Origin: a virus
Reading direction: 5' to 3' (one strand)
Length of the DNA: 23,593 nt
Virus record (IMG/VR): IMGVR_UViG_3300044489_000484
Span: 1 to 23,593 of that record
The notes beneath the pieces are model-generated. The model did no database searches and was not told the DNA's origin. It was given only the letters and a program-made list of their open reading frames with translations. Below are positions 6,169 to 13,519 of the stretch, in pieces (the stretch's first letter is position 1; each line of letters opens with the position of its first letter). A program made the translations under genes and the position numbers.

Positions 6169-6914
6169 ATCTGCTCAACGATAGGCTGGCGGGCCTTTTC
6201 CCCTACCGCCTGGAGCTTGTGAATCCGGCAGAGTTGAATCTTCTCGACAAGAATGCCCGGTACATGAAGGCCGAGCAGTTTCAGGCATTGGTGGAGAACG
6301 TCAAGAAGGACGGGAACCTCTCTTCCCTGCCCCTGTGCTACCGGGAAAACAGCGGCAAGCTCCTGGTGCTCTCCGGTAATCACCGCACTATGGCGGCCCG
6401 GCAGGCCGGCCTGGAGCAGATTCTGGTGATGGTGGTGGCTGACGAGAAGACCGACGACGAAAAGGTGGGGATTCAGCTCTCCCATAACGCCATCTGCGGC
6501 CAGGATGACCTGGTGATTTTAAAGGAGCTCTGGGAGAGCATCCAGAACGTCCAGGCCAGGCTCTACGCCGGGTTGGATTCGGAGACCATCAAGAGCCTGG
6601 AAGGGATCAAATTCGCCGCCATCTCCGAGCAGAGGCTCCAATACAAACTGGCTAACTTCATGTTCCTGCCAGAAGAGATCGAGGACCTGGACCAGCTTCT
6701 CAAGGAAACGGCCGTGGCCTTCTCCGGAGATGTGGTGTACCTGGCCCACCTGAACACCTTTGACGCCTTTTTCGACCTGGTGGTCAAGATCAAGAAACGC
6801 TGCCAGATCAAGAACAGCGCCGCGGCTTTCCTGAAACTCCTGGAACTGGCCCGGGTCGGGCTGGAGGAGATGATGCATGAGGAGGGGGCGGATGGAAGCC
6901 CAGACAAGCAGTAG
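6141..6914 (+). CDS. ParB/Srx N-terminal-domain protein
   Basis: This 257-residue protein has a ParB/sulfiredoxin-type domain at about residues 20-100. NPAELNLLDKNARYM opens it and VLSGNHRTMAARQAGLEQIL holds the conserved G-x-x-R core used to bind nucleotide. The rest is helical, with no recognisable HTH. The start is GTG, 10 bases after AAAGGAGG and inside the end of the methyltransferase-like gene, so the two products are probably made in step. In phages, stand-alone ParB-like domains near methyltransferases and terminases may mark or prepare DNA for packaging; the role here is inferred. It is unrelated in detail to the full ParB at 17945. Confidence 0.75.
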   Translation: MAEEIREVLNLLNDRLAGLFPYRLELVNPAELNLLDKNARYMKAEQFQALVENVKKDGNLSSLPLCYRENSGKLLVLSGNHRTMAARQAGLEQILVMVVADEKTDDEKVGIQLSHNAICGQDDLVILKELWESIQNVQARLYAGLDSETIKSLEGIKFAAISEQRLQYKLANFMFLPEEIEDLDQLLKETAVAFSGDVVYLAHLNTFDAFFDLVVKIKKRCQIKNSAAAFLKLLELARVGLEEMMHEEGADGSPDKQ

Positions 6915-7095
6915 AGAGGTTTTGCTTTATCGCTGCCATGTCTCCGACTATCTTGCTCCAGCCCTGGTTTTGGGCTGGATTTTGACGCTGGCGCTTTTCG
7001 CTATTGAGCACGAAACCAGGTGGGGGAGGATGATTCTTCCTTCCTGGGGAGGCTGGGGTTGGCTGGCCGATAAAATCTTGGAGAAGATTCGATGA
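6892..7095 (+). CDS. Small single-pass membrane protein
   Basis: A 67-residue protein with one clear transmembrane helix at about residues 20-38 (YLAPALVLGWILTLALFAIE) and a Trp/Gly-rich segment before a basic end. The ATG at 6892 is preferred to one 15 bases upstream because GAGGAGGGGG lies just ahead of it. It overlaps the ParB-like gene by 23 bp and ends in an ATGA overlap with the next gene. The hydrophobic-helix plus Trp-rich-tail layout resembles the frameshifted gene at 2301-2464. Function unknown; a holin-like role is possible but unsupported. Confidence 0.6.
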   Translation: MEAQTSSREVLLYRCHVSDYLAPALVLGWILTLALFAIEHETRWGRMILPSWGGWGWLADKILEKIR

Positions 7096-7475
7096 ACTGG
7101 CAAGACGCCCTTCTGATCCACCGGGCCGCAGAAAACTACGAAGGCGCCGCAATCCTGGCCCAGGACCTGGTGCTGATGCGCCTGGCTGCGGCCTGGCCCA
7201 AGGTGAAGCGCCTTCTTCCGGAGCCCCCGGCCCAGGGCCAGGAGGTGGATATCAATGCCCTCTGGGAGAACACAAAAGTGGATTTTAAAGGGTGGGCGGA
7301 ATTGGCTCAGGTGCAAGCTCCCCAAGTAATGGACGGCTGGCAGGTTTTGAAGGGAAACCAGATTATCCTTCCGGACGGCAGCCTGAACCACCTGGCGGAG
7401 ACGCTGTTGAGGAAAGAGGCGGCCGGCCAGCTTCTGAGCCAGTTGGGGATCAAGCCAGGGGAAATGAAGAAATGA
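7092..7475 (+). CDS. Conserved-looking phage protein of unknown function
   Basis: A soluble, mostly helical protein of 127 residues with no motif I can name. It has an Ala/Leu-rich N-terminal helix pair (ALLIHRAAENYEGAAILAQD) and a C-terminal part (MDGWQVLKGNQIILPDGSLN onward) that could hold a winged-helix-like fold. Both ends are ATGA overlaps, tying it to the membrane protein upstream and the terminase nuclease downstream. Position before a split terminase makes a packaging accessory or adaptor plausible, but nothing in the sequence proves it. Confidence 0.6.
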   Translation: MNWQDALLIHRAAENYEGAAILAQDLVLMRLAAAWPKVKRLLPEPPAQGQEVDINALWENTKVDFKGWAELAQVQAPQVMDGWQVLKGNQIILPDGSLNHLAETLLRKEAAGQLLSQLGIKPGEMKK

Positions 7476-8026
7476 CCCCCGACCGCTTTTATAATCCGGA
7501 CCTGGACCTTTACCTGGGGATCGACAAAGGTTTCCGCAATCCCAACGTCACCATCTGGCTGCAACCCGACCGGAAGTGGGAGCGGGTCCTGGTTCTCTAC
7601 GCCCATTACCAGTGGCTCCGGACCCCGGATGAAAACGCCCGTATCGCCCTGGCCATTCATCGAGAGAGGGGATACGGAGCTGTGACTGCTGGATGGGGCG
7701 ACCCCTCCGCTCCCGATATGCTCCGGGCTTATTCCCTGGCTTTTAGGAAAGAAGGTCTGATCTCCGGTCCTCGGCGGCCGGTGGAATGGGGGGAAGAAGT
7801 TCTTAATCAATGGCTCAAGACCTCGCGTGTGACCCAGGGCCGGATGGGACTGGTGTTTGCCCCTGACTGCACCAGGAAATTCTATGCTCCCAACGACCGC
7901 AAAAGGGAGCAACCCGTGAGCCTGGTCCTGGAGATCCAGCATAAGGAGAAGCATGAGCCCGGGAAGGGCATGCACCACGGCCCGGATGGGCTGCGATATT
8001 TTTTCGGCGGCTGGGAAGGGGCCTGA
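7472..8026 (+). CDS. Stand-alone terminase nuclease-domain protein, catalytic residues intact
   Basis: A 184-residue protein matching the C-terminal RNase H-fold nuclease of large terminases. YLGIDKGFRNPNVTIW carries the first catalytic Asp (D18). AVTAGWGDPSAPDMLRAY carries the second (D77). HHGPDGLRYFF carries the last (D172), equivalent to the common D-x-x-DALRY end. All three metal ligands are present, unlike the related protein at 3148-3678. It would cut concatemeric DNA at the start and end of packaging. It lies upstream of a small-subunit-like HTH gene and of an ATPase-only large subunit, so the terminase here is split with the domain order reversed. The start lies in an ATGA overlap. 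Confidence 0.65.
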   Translation: MTPDRFYNPDLDLYLGIDKGFRNPNVTIWLQPDRKWERVLVLYAHYQWLRTPDENARIALAIHRERGYGAVTAGWGDPSAPDMLRAYSLAFRKEGLISGPRRPVEWGEEVLNQWLKTSRVTQGRMGLVFAPDCTRKFYAPNDRKREQPVSLVLEIQHKEKHEPGKGMHHGPDGLRYFFGGWEGA

Positions 8027-8047
8027 CCTGACCTAACGATGTCAGGT
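8026..8047 (+). promoter_or_regulatory. Leader hairpin before the small-terminase-like gene
   Basis: A 7-bp perfect stem, ACCTGAC with GTCAGGT, has an 8-nt loop and ends 23 bases before the start codon of the next gene. No real T-tract follows. It fits the series of leader hairpins seen before most gapped genes of this element. Confidence 0.4.
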
Positions 8048-8070
8048 TTAGGGGGGATGGAAATCTATAC

Positions 8071-8544
8071 ATGGGGAAACGAGATGAGCTAAATGAGCGA
8101 GCGCTTTTGGCGGCATCGTTGCGCCGTCAAAAGATGACTATTCCCCAGATCGCCCTTTATTTAGGCATCTCAGAGCGCCATGTATATCGTCTCCTGATCC
8201 GGGCCGGTAACCTCTATAAATTGCTGGCCGCGGCCTCTGATTCGGAAAGAAATATCGGCGAGACCCTGACAGTTTTTGAAGAAATGGAAAGGGAGGCGCT
8301 GCAAAAATTCGCCAAGGCGCCTGCGAATAGCACCATAGCGGTGGCATACCTGAACGCGGCCCGGGATGCCCGCAAGGAAATAAAGAAGCTGCTCCAGGAA
8401 GCAGGTCTCATGAAGAAGGTGCCGGACCAGGTGAACGTGGGCTTCGTTACCAAAGAGGACCTGAAAGATGACGAAATCAGGGCCGATTCCCTGGCTCTCG
8501 TGAAAAAGGTCAGGGAACGGAAAGAAAAACCCCCGGAGACGTGA
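8071..8544 (+). CDS. Terminase small-subunit-like HTH protein
   Basis: A 157-residue protein. Residues 15-45 form a helix-turn-helix (MTIPQIALYLGISERHVYRL), followed by long helices and a charged Lys/Glu C-terminus. This is the layout of small terminase subunits: DNA-binding domain, oligomerisation helices, and tail contacting the large subunit. It lies 4 bp before the terminase ATPase gene. The ribosome site is not ideal: GGGGGG lies about 13 bases ahead of the chosen ATG, and an out-of-frame ATG follows it directly. It might instead be a general HTH regulator, but its position strongly favours a packaging role. Confidence 0.65.
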   Translation: MGKRDELNERALLAASLRRQKMTIPQIALYLGISERHVYRLLIRAGNLYKLLAAASDSERNIGETLTVFEEMEREALQKFAKAPANSTIAVAYLNAARDARKEIKKLLQEAGLMKKVPDQVNVGFVTKEDLKDDEIRADSLALVKKVRERKEKPPET

Positions 8545-8548
8545 GAAC

Positions 8549-9514
8549 ATGACTGGCCCGATCACGGCCTCGGACATGGCGCTACTTAGGCGGAACCTGA
8601 TCGAGTATTACCGGCAGGAAGGATTCAAGGACCCCGTGGAATTGCTGGAGTTCATCGAGAGCTTCTGGGGTTTGCGAATTCCCCGGGTGCAGGTCTGTCC
8701 CGAACATACCCCGCCGGCCCAATACATCATCGACAGCTTCTTCGAGCGGGTCCAGGACTCGGTATGCTGGGCCAACAGGGGCGGCGGCAAGACGCTGCTG
8801 GGAGCCCTGGCCACCTGGCTGGATACGGTTTTCAAGCCGGAGTGCGCCACCAAGATATTGGGCGGGTCTCTCGAACAGAGCAAGAAGATGTACCAGCACC
8901 TTACCGGGGAGGGTGACGGCTGGGGACTGGTGACCGAGGATTTTCAGTATCTCACCGAAGGGGAGATGCTGGCTGCTAAAACGGCAACGCTGAACGGCTC
9001 CAACATCAACATCCTGACCGCATCCATGAAATCCGTCCGGGGCCCCCACCCTCAGAAGCTCAAGCTGGACGAAGTCGATGAGTGCGATGACCGGATATAC
9101 GAGGCGGCTCTCCTGATCCCCAAAACCAAGCGGGGTATCAGAGCCAGCACGCAGATTTATTCCACCATGCACAAGGCTTACGGCTTGATGAACCGGGTAA
9201 TCGAGGAAGCGGCCTTAAGCGGGTACAAAATCTATAAGTGGTGTGTTTTCGATGTCATGGAGAGGTGCCCGGAGTGGCGGGAGTGTGCAACCTGCGAACT
9301 CTGGGAGGATTGCCAGGGCAAGGCCCGACATGCGGACGGCTTCTACAGCATCGAGGACGCAATTTCCGAGAAGCGCAAAGTCTCCCGGGACACCTGGTTG
9401 TCGGAGATGTTGTGCCATAAGCCTTCCCAGGAAGGCCTGATTTATAAAGAGTTCGACATCAATGTGCACGTGGTCTCGGACCCGTTTGAGGATGGGCCGG
9501 AGGGTGCAGGCTGA
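8549..9514 (+). CDS. Terminase large-subunit ATPase half, ending before the nuclease domain
   Basis: A 321-residue protein matching the ATPase half of phage large terminases. Walker A is R77-GGG-K81-T82 in CWANRGGGKTLLGALATW. Walker B is L-K-L-D174-E175. SMKSVRGPHPQKLKLDE is a common motif before it, and the sequence ends SQEGLIYKEFDINVHVVSDP, just where the nuclease domain would normally begin. Typical large terminases are 450-600 residues, so this is either a truncated gene or half of a split enzyme whose nuclease is the product of 7472-8026. The stop codon TGA uses the first base of the AT-rich block at 9514, suggesting that block interrupted the reading frame. Confidence 0.85.
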   Translation: MTGPITASDMALLRRNLIEYYRQEGFKDPVELLEFIESFWGLRIPRVQVCPEHTPPAQYIIDSFFERVQDSVCWANRGGGKTLLGALATWLDTVFKPECATKILGGSLEQSKKMYQHLTGEGDGWGLVTEDFQYLTEGEMLAAKTATLNGSNINILTASMKSVRGPHPQKLKLDEVDECDDRIYEAALLIPKTKRGIRASTQIYSTMHKAYGLMNRVIEEAALSGYKIYKWCVFDVMERCPEWRECATCELWEDCQGKARHADGFYSIEDAISEKRKVSRDTWLSEMLCHKPSQEGLIYKEFDINVHVVSDPFEDGPEGAG

Positions 9515-9991
9515 TTTGTTAGGAATTTAGACGGGCAATGTACGTTATTTAAGCTGCGCTAACGGCATTATTAACACCCTGTAAATAACGTCGCTGGAAA
9601 TCCCAATAGGAATTGGCGAGGGTGGAGTTTTGCCTTGTGACTATAATAACGCTTAGGACTAAATGAGTAAAAGTAAGAGGGTTGCGATTGTACTGATCGT
9701 TTAACCTGTTCAAAATATTGTATGTAGGCCGATATAGCTGTCTAATTATTTTAACCGAGTAACTTTTATTACGTACTACAAAAAAGGCTCGGTGATTGCG
9801 GTGAGATTGGCAGGGTATAAATATTTGTCATTATGGGCAGTTAGCGCAATGTAGTATTTAATAAAAGGAATAAGCAGGAGTAACTATCTAAACGCACTAC
9901 GTTATTATTATTCAATTAAGGAGTATTGTAAGACACTTAGGCATGTTGCGTGCATCTACTATTATTGAAAACCAAACCATTCCTAAAAAAT
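9514..9991. ncRNA. AT-rich 478-bp block with closing inverted repeat; candidate large structured RNA or MITE-like insertion
   Basis: No frame codes for protein. Base content falls to about one third G+C in several sampled lines, against more than half in the neighbours. The ends pair: 9514-9526 with 9979-9991, 12 of 13 bases. Inside are many short perfect helices: 9542-9551 with 9582-9591 (10 bp), 9575-9580 with 9619-9624 (6 bp, crossing the previous one like a pseudoknot), 9603-9607 with 9612-9616, 9680-9683 with 9703-9706 enclosing 9685-9688 with 9696-9699, 9754-9759 with 9788-9793, and 9892-9896 with 9947-9951. Size, location in phage-like DNA and the closing helix recall large phage RNAs such as GOLLD and ROOL, but no homology was seen. 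A mobile element with terminal inverted repeats is the alternative; no target duplication was found. Confidence 0.35.
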
Positions 9992-10653
9992 AAGGAGGCT
10001 ACCTTAACGAATAAAGTCACGGCTCTGAAGCCAAAACCAAATATCCCTCTGGGACGGACCAGGGGAGTCGCCGGTCCATAAAAAATCTCCCCCCACCCCA
10101 AATTAGAAGGCAGGCCAGAGGGAGCCCGAAGCTGAAGGGCAACCTGGGATAGCAACCAGGGGAAAAACAACGGCAAATACCCGGCAGCCAGCCGATTGGG
10201 GCGGTGAGAGGGTCCTGGGCCACCTGGTGCGGTAACTCAAACCAGGTGAGACGCAGGTAGGCGGCGCCACCGAAAGCGACCAGCAGATGAGCGGCTTGGT
10301 GATGAACCTGACAGCCCACGGATTTTTGAGTTTTCCGCAAAGAACTCTGGGGTCCTGGCCCCTTATCCAGGGCGAAGCTAAGAACCGGGAAAGAGGCGAA
10401 ACCGGGAGCGAACCGAACCTAACTGAGGCGAGTCCAGCCGGTCCGTGGTGCGAGTGACGGGAGGGCCGGAAGGAAGGAATGGCGAGGCCAGCGAGCGGCA
10501 ATAGCAACCGGGAAGGGCGAAGCGAAACCGTAAACCCTAAAGGGCGGGCGGCCCAGAAAGCCCACGGCGCATGGCTTTGATCGGGGGCGCAAGCGACGCG
10601 GTTTGTGCCCCTCATTGAGCGCCATGCTCAATACCCTCATGGAGGCAACGACG
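9992..10653. other. GC-rich stretch without a credible gene, with repeated motifs and hairpins
   Basis: Long minus-strand frames exist here, but their Arg/Pro/Ser/Leu-rich products have no protein-like pattern and no ribosome sites. The plus strand shows recurrent motifs: AACCGGGAA followed by GGCGA and ACCG near 10383-10405 and again near 10506-10530, and ATAGCAACC near 10150 and 10501. Stems include CACCTGGT with ACCAGGTG (10221-10228, 10241-10248) and ATTGAGC with GCTCAAT (10614-10620, 10626-10632). At the left edge a strong AAGGAGG (9992-9998) is followed by ACG and 24 sense codons to a TAA at 10079, possibly the remains of a lost gene start. The stretch could be a second structured RNA, a packaging (cos/pac) site or decayed coding DNA. 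Confidence 0.4.
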
Positions 10654-10830
10654 ATGGAAAAAGTGAAGAGCACCACCGGCCAGGTGCATATCATCGACCC
10701 GCACCGGAAGGCGGCCAAAGACGACCGGCCCCTCACCCTCTGCATGGCCAAGGTGACCGGGAGGTGGTCTGCTACCGGTGACAGCGTAACCTGTCCCCAT
10801 TGCAGCCGGATTGCCGGTTGGCTTTCGTAG
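10654..10830 (+). CDS. Small zinc-ribbon-like protein
   Basis: A 58-residue protein with cysteines in LTLCMAKVTG and TCPHCSRIAGWL, giving C-x(about 17)-C-P-H-C, a small metal-binding knuckle. The ATG at 10654 was chosen because GGAGG lies 8 bases upstream. Two earlier in-frame ATGs (10624, 10639) lack ribosome sites, and the first lies in a hairpin. It opens the second block of genes after the non-coding stretch. Short CxxC proteins of this type are frequent in phages; the role is unknown. Confidence 0.6.
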   Translation: MEKVKSTTGQVHIIDPHRKAAKDDRPLTLCMAKVTGRWSATGDSVTCPHCSRIAGWLS

Positions 10831-10839
10831 GAGAAAGAG

Positions 10840-11064
10840 ATGATCGCACAGGAAGAGAACCGGGAACACCTGGATATGATGCGAAAAGCATTGGATCTGA
10901 TCGAGGACCGGGCATTCTCCGTCATGCAGAACTTAACAGCACGCGGCGAAACGGTCCCCATGGAATTTGTCGGCCAGTTCAGGAGGATGCATGAGGAACT
11001 GGGAGATATGGTGCGCCACCTGGCAGACCTAGCCGGTTTGGAGCAGGAAGAAGAAGACGAATAA
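10840..11064 (+). CDS. Small acidic helical protein, unknown function
   Basis: A 74-residue protein predicted to be almost all helix, with heptad-like spacing in EENREHLDMMRKALDLIEDR and MHEELGDMVRHLADLAGLEQ and a strongly acidic end (EQEEEDE). The ribosome site AGGAGAAAGAG lies just before the ATG. It follows the zinc-ribbon-like gene after 9 bases. No family is recognised; a coiled-coil adaptor or inhibitor would fit the shape. Confidence 0.6.
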   Translation: MIAQEENREHLDMMRKALDLIEDRAFSVMQNLTARGETVPMEFVGQFRRMHEELGDMVRHLADLAGLEQEEEDE

Positions 11065-11131
11065 ATAATCGGGCCACCCGGGGCGGCATCCTCGAATGGC
11101 CCAAAACCACTTAAACACGGGGGTTAGAGTG

Positions 11132-11446
11132 ATGGCCCTTTATAGCACGGCTGCGGTAGTGAAGCAAGAATATTGCCAAATCCCGGAATTCCGGGTAGTG
11201 GAAAAACCCCTCTACCTGGTGGGCACCCAGGTCCGGGCACTCCACCTCCCTGGAAGCTGGGAAGCTTTCAAGGACGATCTGAGCGTCCTCTACCATCAGG
11301 ACAGCCGCTGGTGCGGCGGACGCTTCCTTCTCTGGACCTTTGAGACCTACGGCGACTTTGGCAAGCGCCTCTCAAGGCGCCAGGGACACTGGATTACTGA
11401 AACCGGGGTTTACATCTATTCCGGCCCCAAAGGAGCAAAGTTATGA
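11132..11446 (+). CDS. Unknown protein coupled to the AAA+ gene cluster
   Basis: A 104-residue protein rich in aromatic residues, with segments such as PLYLVGTQVRALHLPGSWEA and RFLLWTFETYGDFGKRLSRR. No family recognised. An ATG 36 bases upstream is also in frame, but it overlaps a hairpin and has no ribosome site, whereas GGGGGTTAGAGTG leads into 11132. The stop overlaps the next start as ATGA. A hairpin with a 6-bp GGGCCA/TGGCCC stem (11071-11076, 11097-11102) ends 29 bases before the start. Confidence 0.6.
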   Translation: MALYSTAAVVKQEYCQIPEFRVVEKPLYLVGTQVRALHLPGSWEAFKDDLSVLYHQDSRWCGGRFLLWTFETYGDFGKRLSRRQGHWITETGVYIYSGPKGAKL

Positions 11447-11850
11447 CGAAAGAAATTACCTGGAAAGGCGAGAAAGACCGGCTGTTGCAAGTGTGTCGGC
11501 CCTGTCCCTGCGGCTGTGATGTCCGGGGCGGCCGTCCCGGAGTTGGCTACCTAACCGGCTCGGATGAAGAAGGCAACGGCTTCACGGTCTGGATCGAATC
11601 AGAAGAAGTCTACCAGAGACTGGAAAGCTGCACCTCTGGACGTAGCCAGGCGTGGCCGTCCAATGTGCAGACCATCCTTATCCGGATTATCGGACTACTG
11701 GACAAAGGGCTTTGCGGCCTTGCCGGTGAACCGGGGTCTGACGGTAAAGAGATGGGTGATTATGAAGCCCTGAATTTCATCGCCCAGGCCAGGGCGCTTT
11801 TGGTGCTCCTGGCTCAAGTTTCTGAACAAAACATGGAGGCAAGGCGATGA
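11443..11850 (+). CDS. Cys-rich-motif protein of unknown function preceding the AAA+ ATPase
   Basis: A 135-residue protein with a tight cysteine cluster near the N-terminus (QVCRPCPCGCDVRG), likely a zinc or iron site. A beta-rich stretch (GNGFTVWIESEEVYQRLES) and a C-terminal helical pair follow. Both ends are ATGA overlaps. It is the gene immediately upstream of the Ycf46-like ATPase and may be its substrate adaptor (inference). Confidence 0.6.
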   Translation: MTKEITWKGEKDRLLQVCRPCPCGCDVRGGRPGVGYLTGSDEEGNGFTVWIESEEVYQRLESCTSGRSQAWPSNVQTILIRIIGLLDKGLCGLAGEPGSDGKEMGDYEALNFIAQARALLVLLAQVSEQNMEARR

Positions 11851-13286
11851 TTACCGACTATCTGAAAGCCGGGTACCCGGCCTTGTTGGTCAGGACGCAT
11901 GAACCGGAGCGGTTTATCGGCGCGGCCTGCAAGCAGGCTAACGGCCGGACTTCTTGGCAGTGGGACGTGGTCAGGGGCTTTCGGGAACTGGGAAACGGGG
12001 CCGAGTGGCAGGAGTGCGACCCGTTCGATCTACCGAACATGGCAGCGAAAGGAACCGAAAAAGCCGTGTGGTTCCTGCACAATTTTCATTTCTGGCTTAA
12101 TGAGCCGCCAGTCATCCAGGCGATTCAGAACAACCTCCCTATTTATAAAACTAAAGGAATCACTCTGGTCATCGTCTCCGTGGAGGCCCGGCTCCCCCTT
12201 GAACTGGAGCGGGAGGTGGTGGTCCTTGACTTCCCACTCCCTACCCGAGAGGAATTGAAAACCATCCTGGGCGGATTGGTTGAAAGCACCGGCATCGAGC
12301 CTGAGGACGAAGAAGCGGTCCTGGATGCGGCTCAGGGGCTCACCTGGGAAGAGGCGGAAAACGCTCTGGCCCTGGCTTTGGTGCGGCAGAAGAAGTTCGA
12401 CCCCCATACCATTTGCACTTTGAAGGCTCAGATGGTCGAAAAATCCGCAGCCTTGGAGTTCTCCCAGTTCACCGAGACCTTCGCCACCCTGGGGGGCCTG
12501 GAGAATTTGAAAGAGTGGACGATAAACCGGTTTAAGAACCGGAGGACCGGTCTACCCTTCCGGGGCATCCTGCTCCTGGGGGTCCCCGGGACCGGCAAAA
12601 GCCATTTTGCTAAGGCCCTGGGGAATGAAGTGGGCTGGCCGGTACTGTCCCTGGATATGGGCCGGGTTTTCGGGTCCCTGGTGGGAGAAAGCGAGGCCAA
12701 GATGCGGGAGGCCTTAAAGGTAGTAGACGCCATGGCGCCCTGTGTTCTTTTCATCGATGAAATCGAGAAGGGCCTGGCGGGAGTGGGTGGTTCCTCCACG
12801 GACGGCGGCACGACGCAACGGGTGGGCGGCACCTTCTTGCAATGGTTGAACGATCACACCTCCGAGGTGTTCGTGATTGCCACCTGCAACAGTTATGAAA
12901 AGCTCCCGCCAGAGTATACCCGCATGGGCAGGTGGGACAGCATCTGGTTTGTGGATAATCCGGGAGTGAAAGAGCAATTGGACATCCTGGACATCTACCT
13001 CAAGCAGTTTCTGGGCAAGGCTCTGGGAACCCTGATGGCCGAAAGCGATGGCCGGGTCAAAATCCCGGACCTGGACGGTTACAGCGGCGCAGAGATTCGA
13101 CAGGTGGCCATCGAAGCGGCTTACAACGGCAACAATCTGGAGGCCGCGGCCGGTTTTGTGATCCCCATTTCCAAGTCCCAGAAAGCCCATATGGATGCGC
13201 TCCGGGAATGGGCGAGATTTCGGACCATCCCGGCCAGCCGGGCGGTGGTGGAAGAGGCCCGGGGGCCCCGGAGGGTGCAGTTATGA
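11847..13286 (+). CDS. Ycf46-like AAA+ ATPase
   Basis: A 479-residue protein with the two-part layout of the Ycf46 family. The N-terminal half (1-200) is a degenerate ATPase-like domain (ALLVRTHEP, VWFLHNFHFWL, ITLVIVSVEARLPLELE). A full AAA+ module follows: Walker A G245-VPGTGKS-252, Walker B CVLFID304E305, FVIATCN as sensor 1, and PPEYTRMGRWDSIWFVDNP holding the arginine finger. GYSGAEIRQVAIEAAY marks the lid. Such ATPases remodel or unfold protein partners; Ycf46 itself is poorly characterised. It is followed by a small protein, a Ycf35/DUF1257 protein and a DUF2997 protein. This grouping is typical of uncharacterised chromosomal clusters and unusual in a phage-like element. Confidence 0.8.
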   Translation: MITDYLKAGYPALLVRTHEPERFIGAACKQANGRTSWQWDVVRGFRELGNGAEWQECDPFDLPNMAAKGTEKAVWFLHNFHFWLNEPPVIQAIQNNLPIYKTKGITLVIVSVEARLPLELEREVVVLDFPLPTREELKTILGGLVESTGIEPEDEEAVLDAAQGLTWEEAENALALALVRQKKFDPHTICTLKAQMVEKSAALEFSQFTETFATLGGLENLKEWTINRFKNRRTGLPFRGILLLGVPGTGKSHFAKALGNEVGWPVLSLDMGRVFGSLVGESEAKMREALKVVDAMAPCVLFIDEIEKGLAGVGGSSTDGGTTQRVGGTFLQWLNDHTSEVFVIATCNSYEKLPPEYTRMGRWDSIWFVDNPGVKEQLDILDIYLKQFLGKALGTLMAESDGRVKIPDLDGYSGAEIRQVAIEAAYNGNNLEAAAGFVIPISKSQKAHMDALREWARFRTIPASRAVVEEARGPRRVQL

Positions 13287-13510
13287 TGATGGTCGAGATC
13301 AACAACGAGACCAGGGAGATTGTGGAGGTCCCCATTCCTATAAGACTCCCAAGGTGGCTCTGGACCATCCTATATGGGAGGGCCAAAGCTCTCCATGGCG
13401 GCGATCTGGAAGCCTGCGTCCGGCAACTGTTGGATGTGGGGATAGGAGTGGAGATCAAACCCCTGGCCGGAATCCAGGTCATGGATTCGAACGATCCACC
13501 GGAAGGATAG
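13283..13510 (+). CDS. Small protein of unknown function between the AAA+ and DUF1257 genes
   Basis: A 75-residue protein beginning with three Met codons. An N-terminal strand region (VEINNETREIVEVPIPIRLP) is followed by an amphipathic helix with WLWTILYGRAKALHGGDLEA. GGAGG precedes the first ATG, which overlaps the ATPase stop. No family recognised. Its position in the Ycf46-Ycf35 cluster suggests a subunit or regulator. Confidence 0.6.
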   Translation: MMMVEINNETREIVEVPIPIRLPRWLWTILYGRAKALHGGDLEACVRQLLDVGIGVEIKPLAGIQVMDSNDPPEG

Positions 13511-13519
13511 GAGACAGAG

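Noticed and set aside
10103-10615. Minus-strand open frame of 170 codons in the GC-rich non-coding stretch
   Set aside because: The Arg/Pro/Ser/Leu-rich, repetitive product looks like the reverse of a structured or repeat-rich sequence, and there is no ribosome site.
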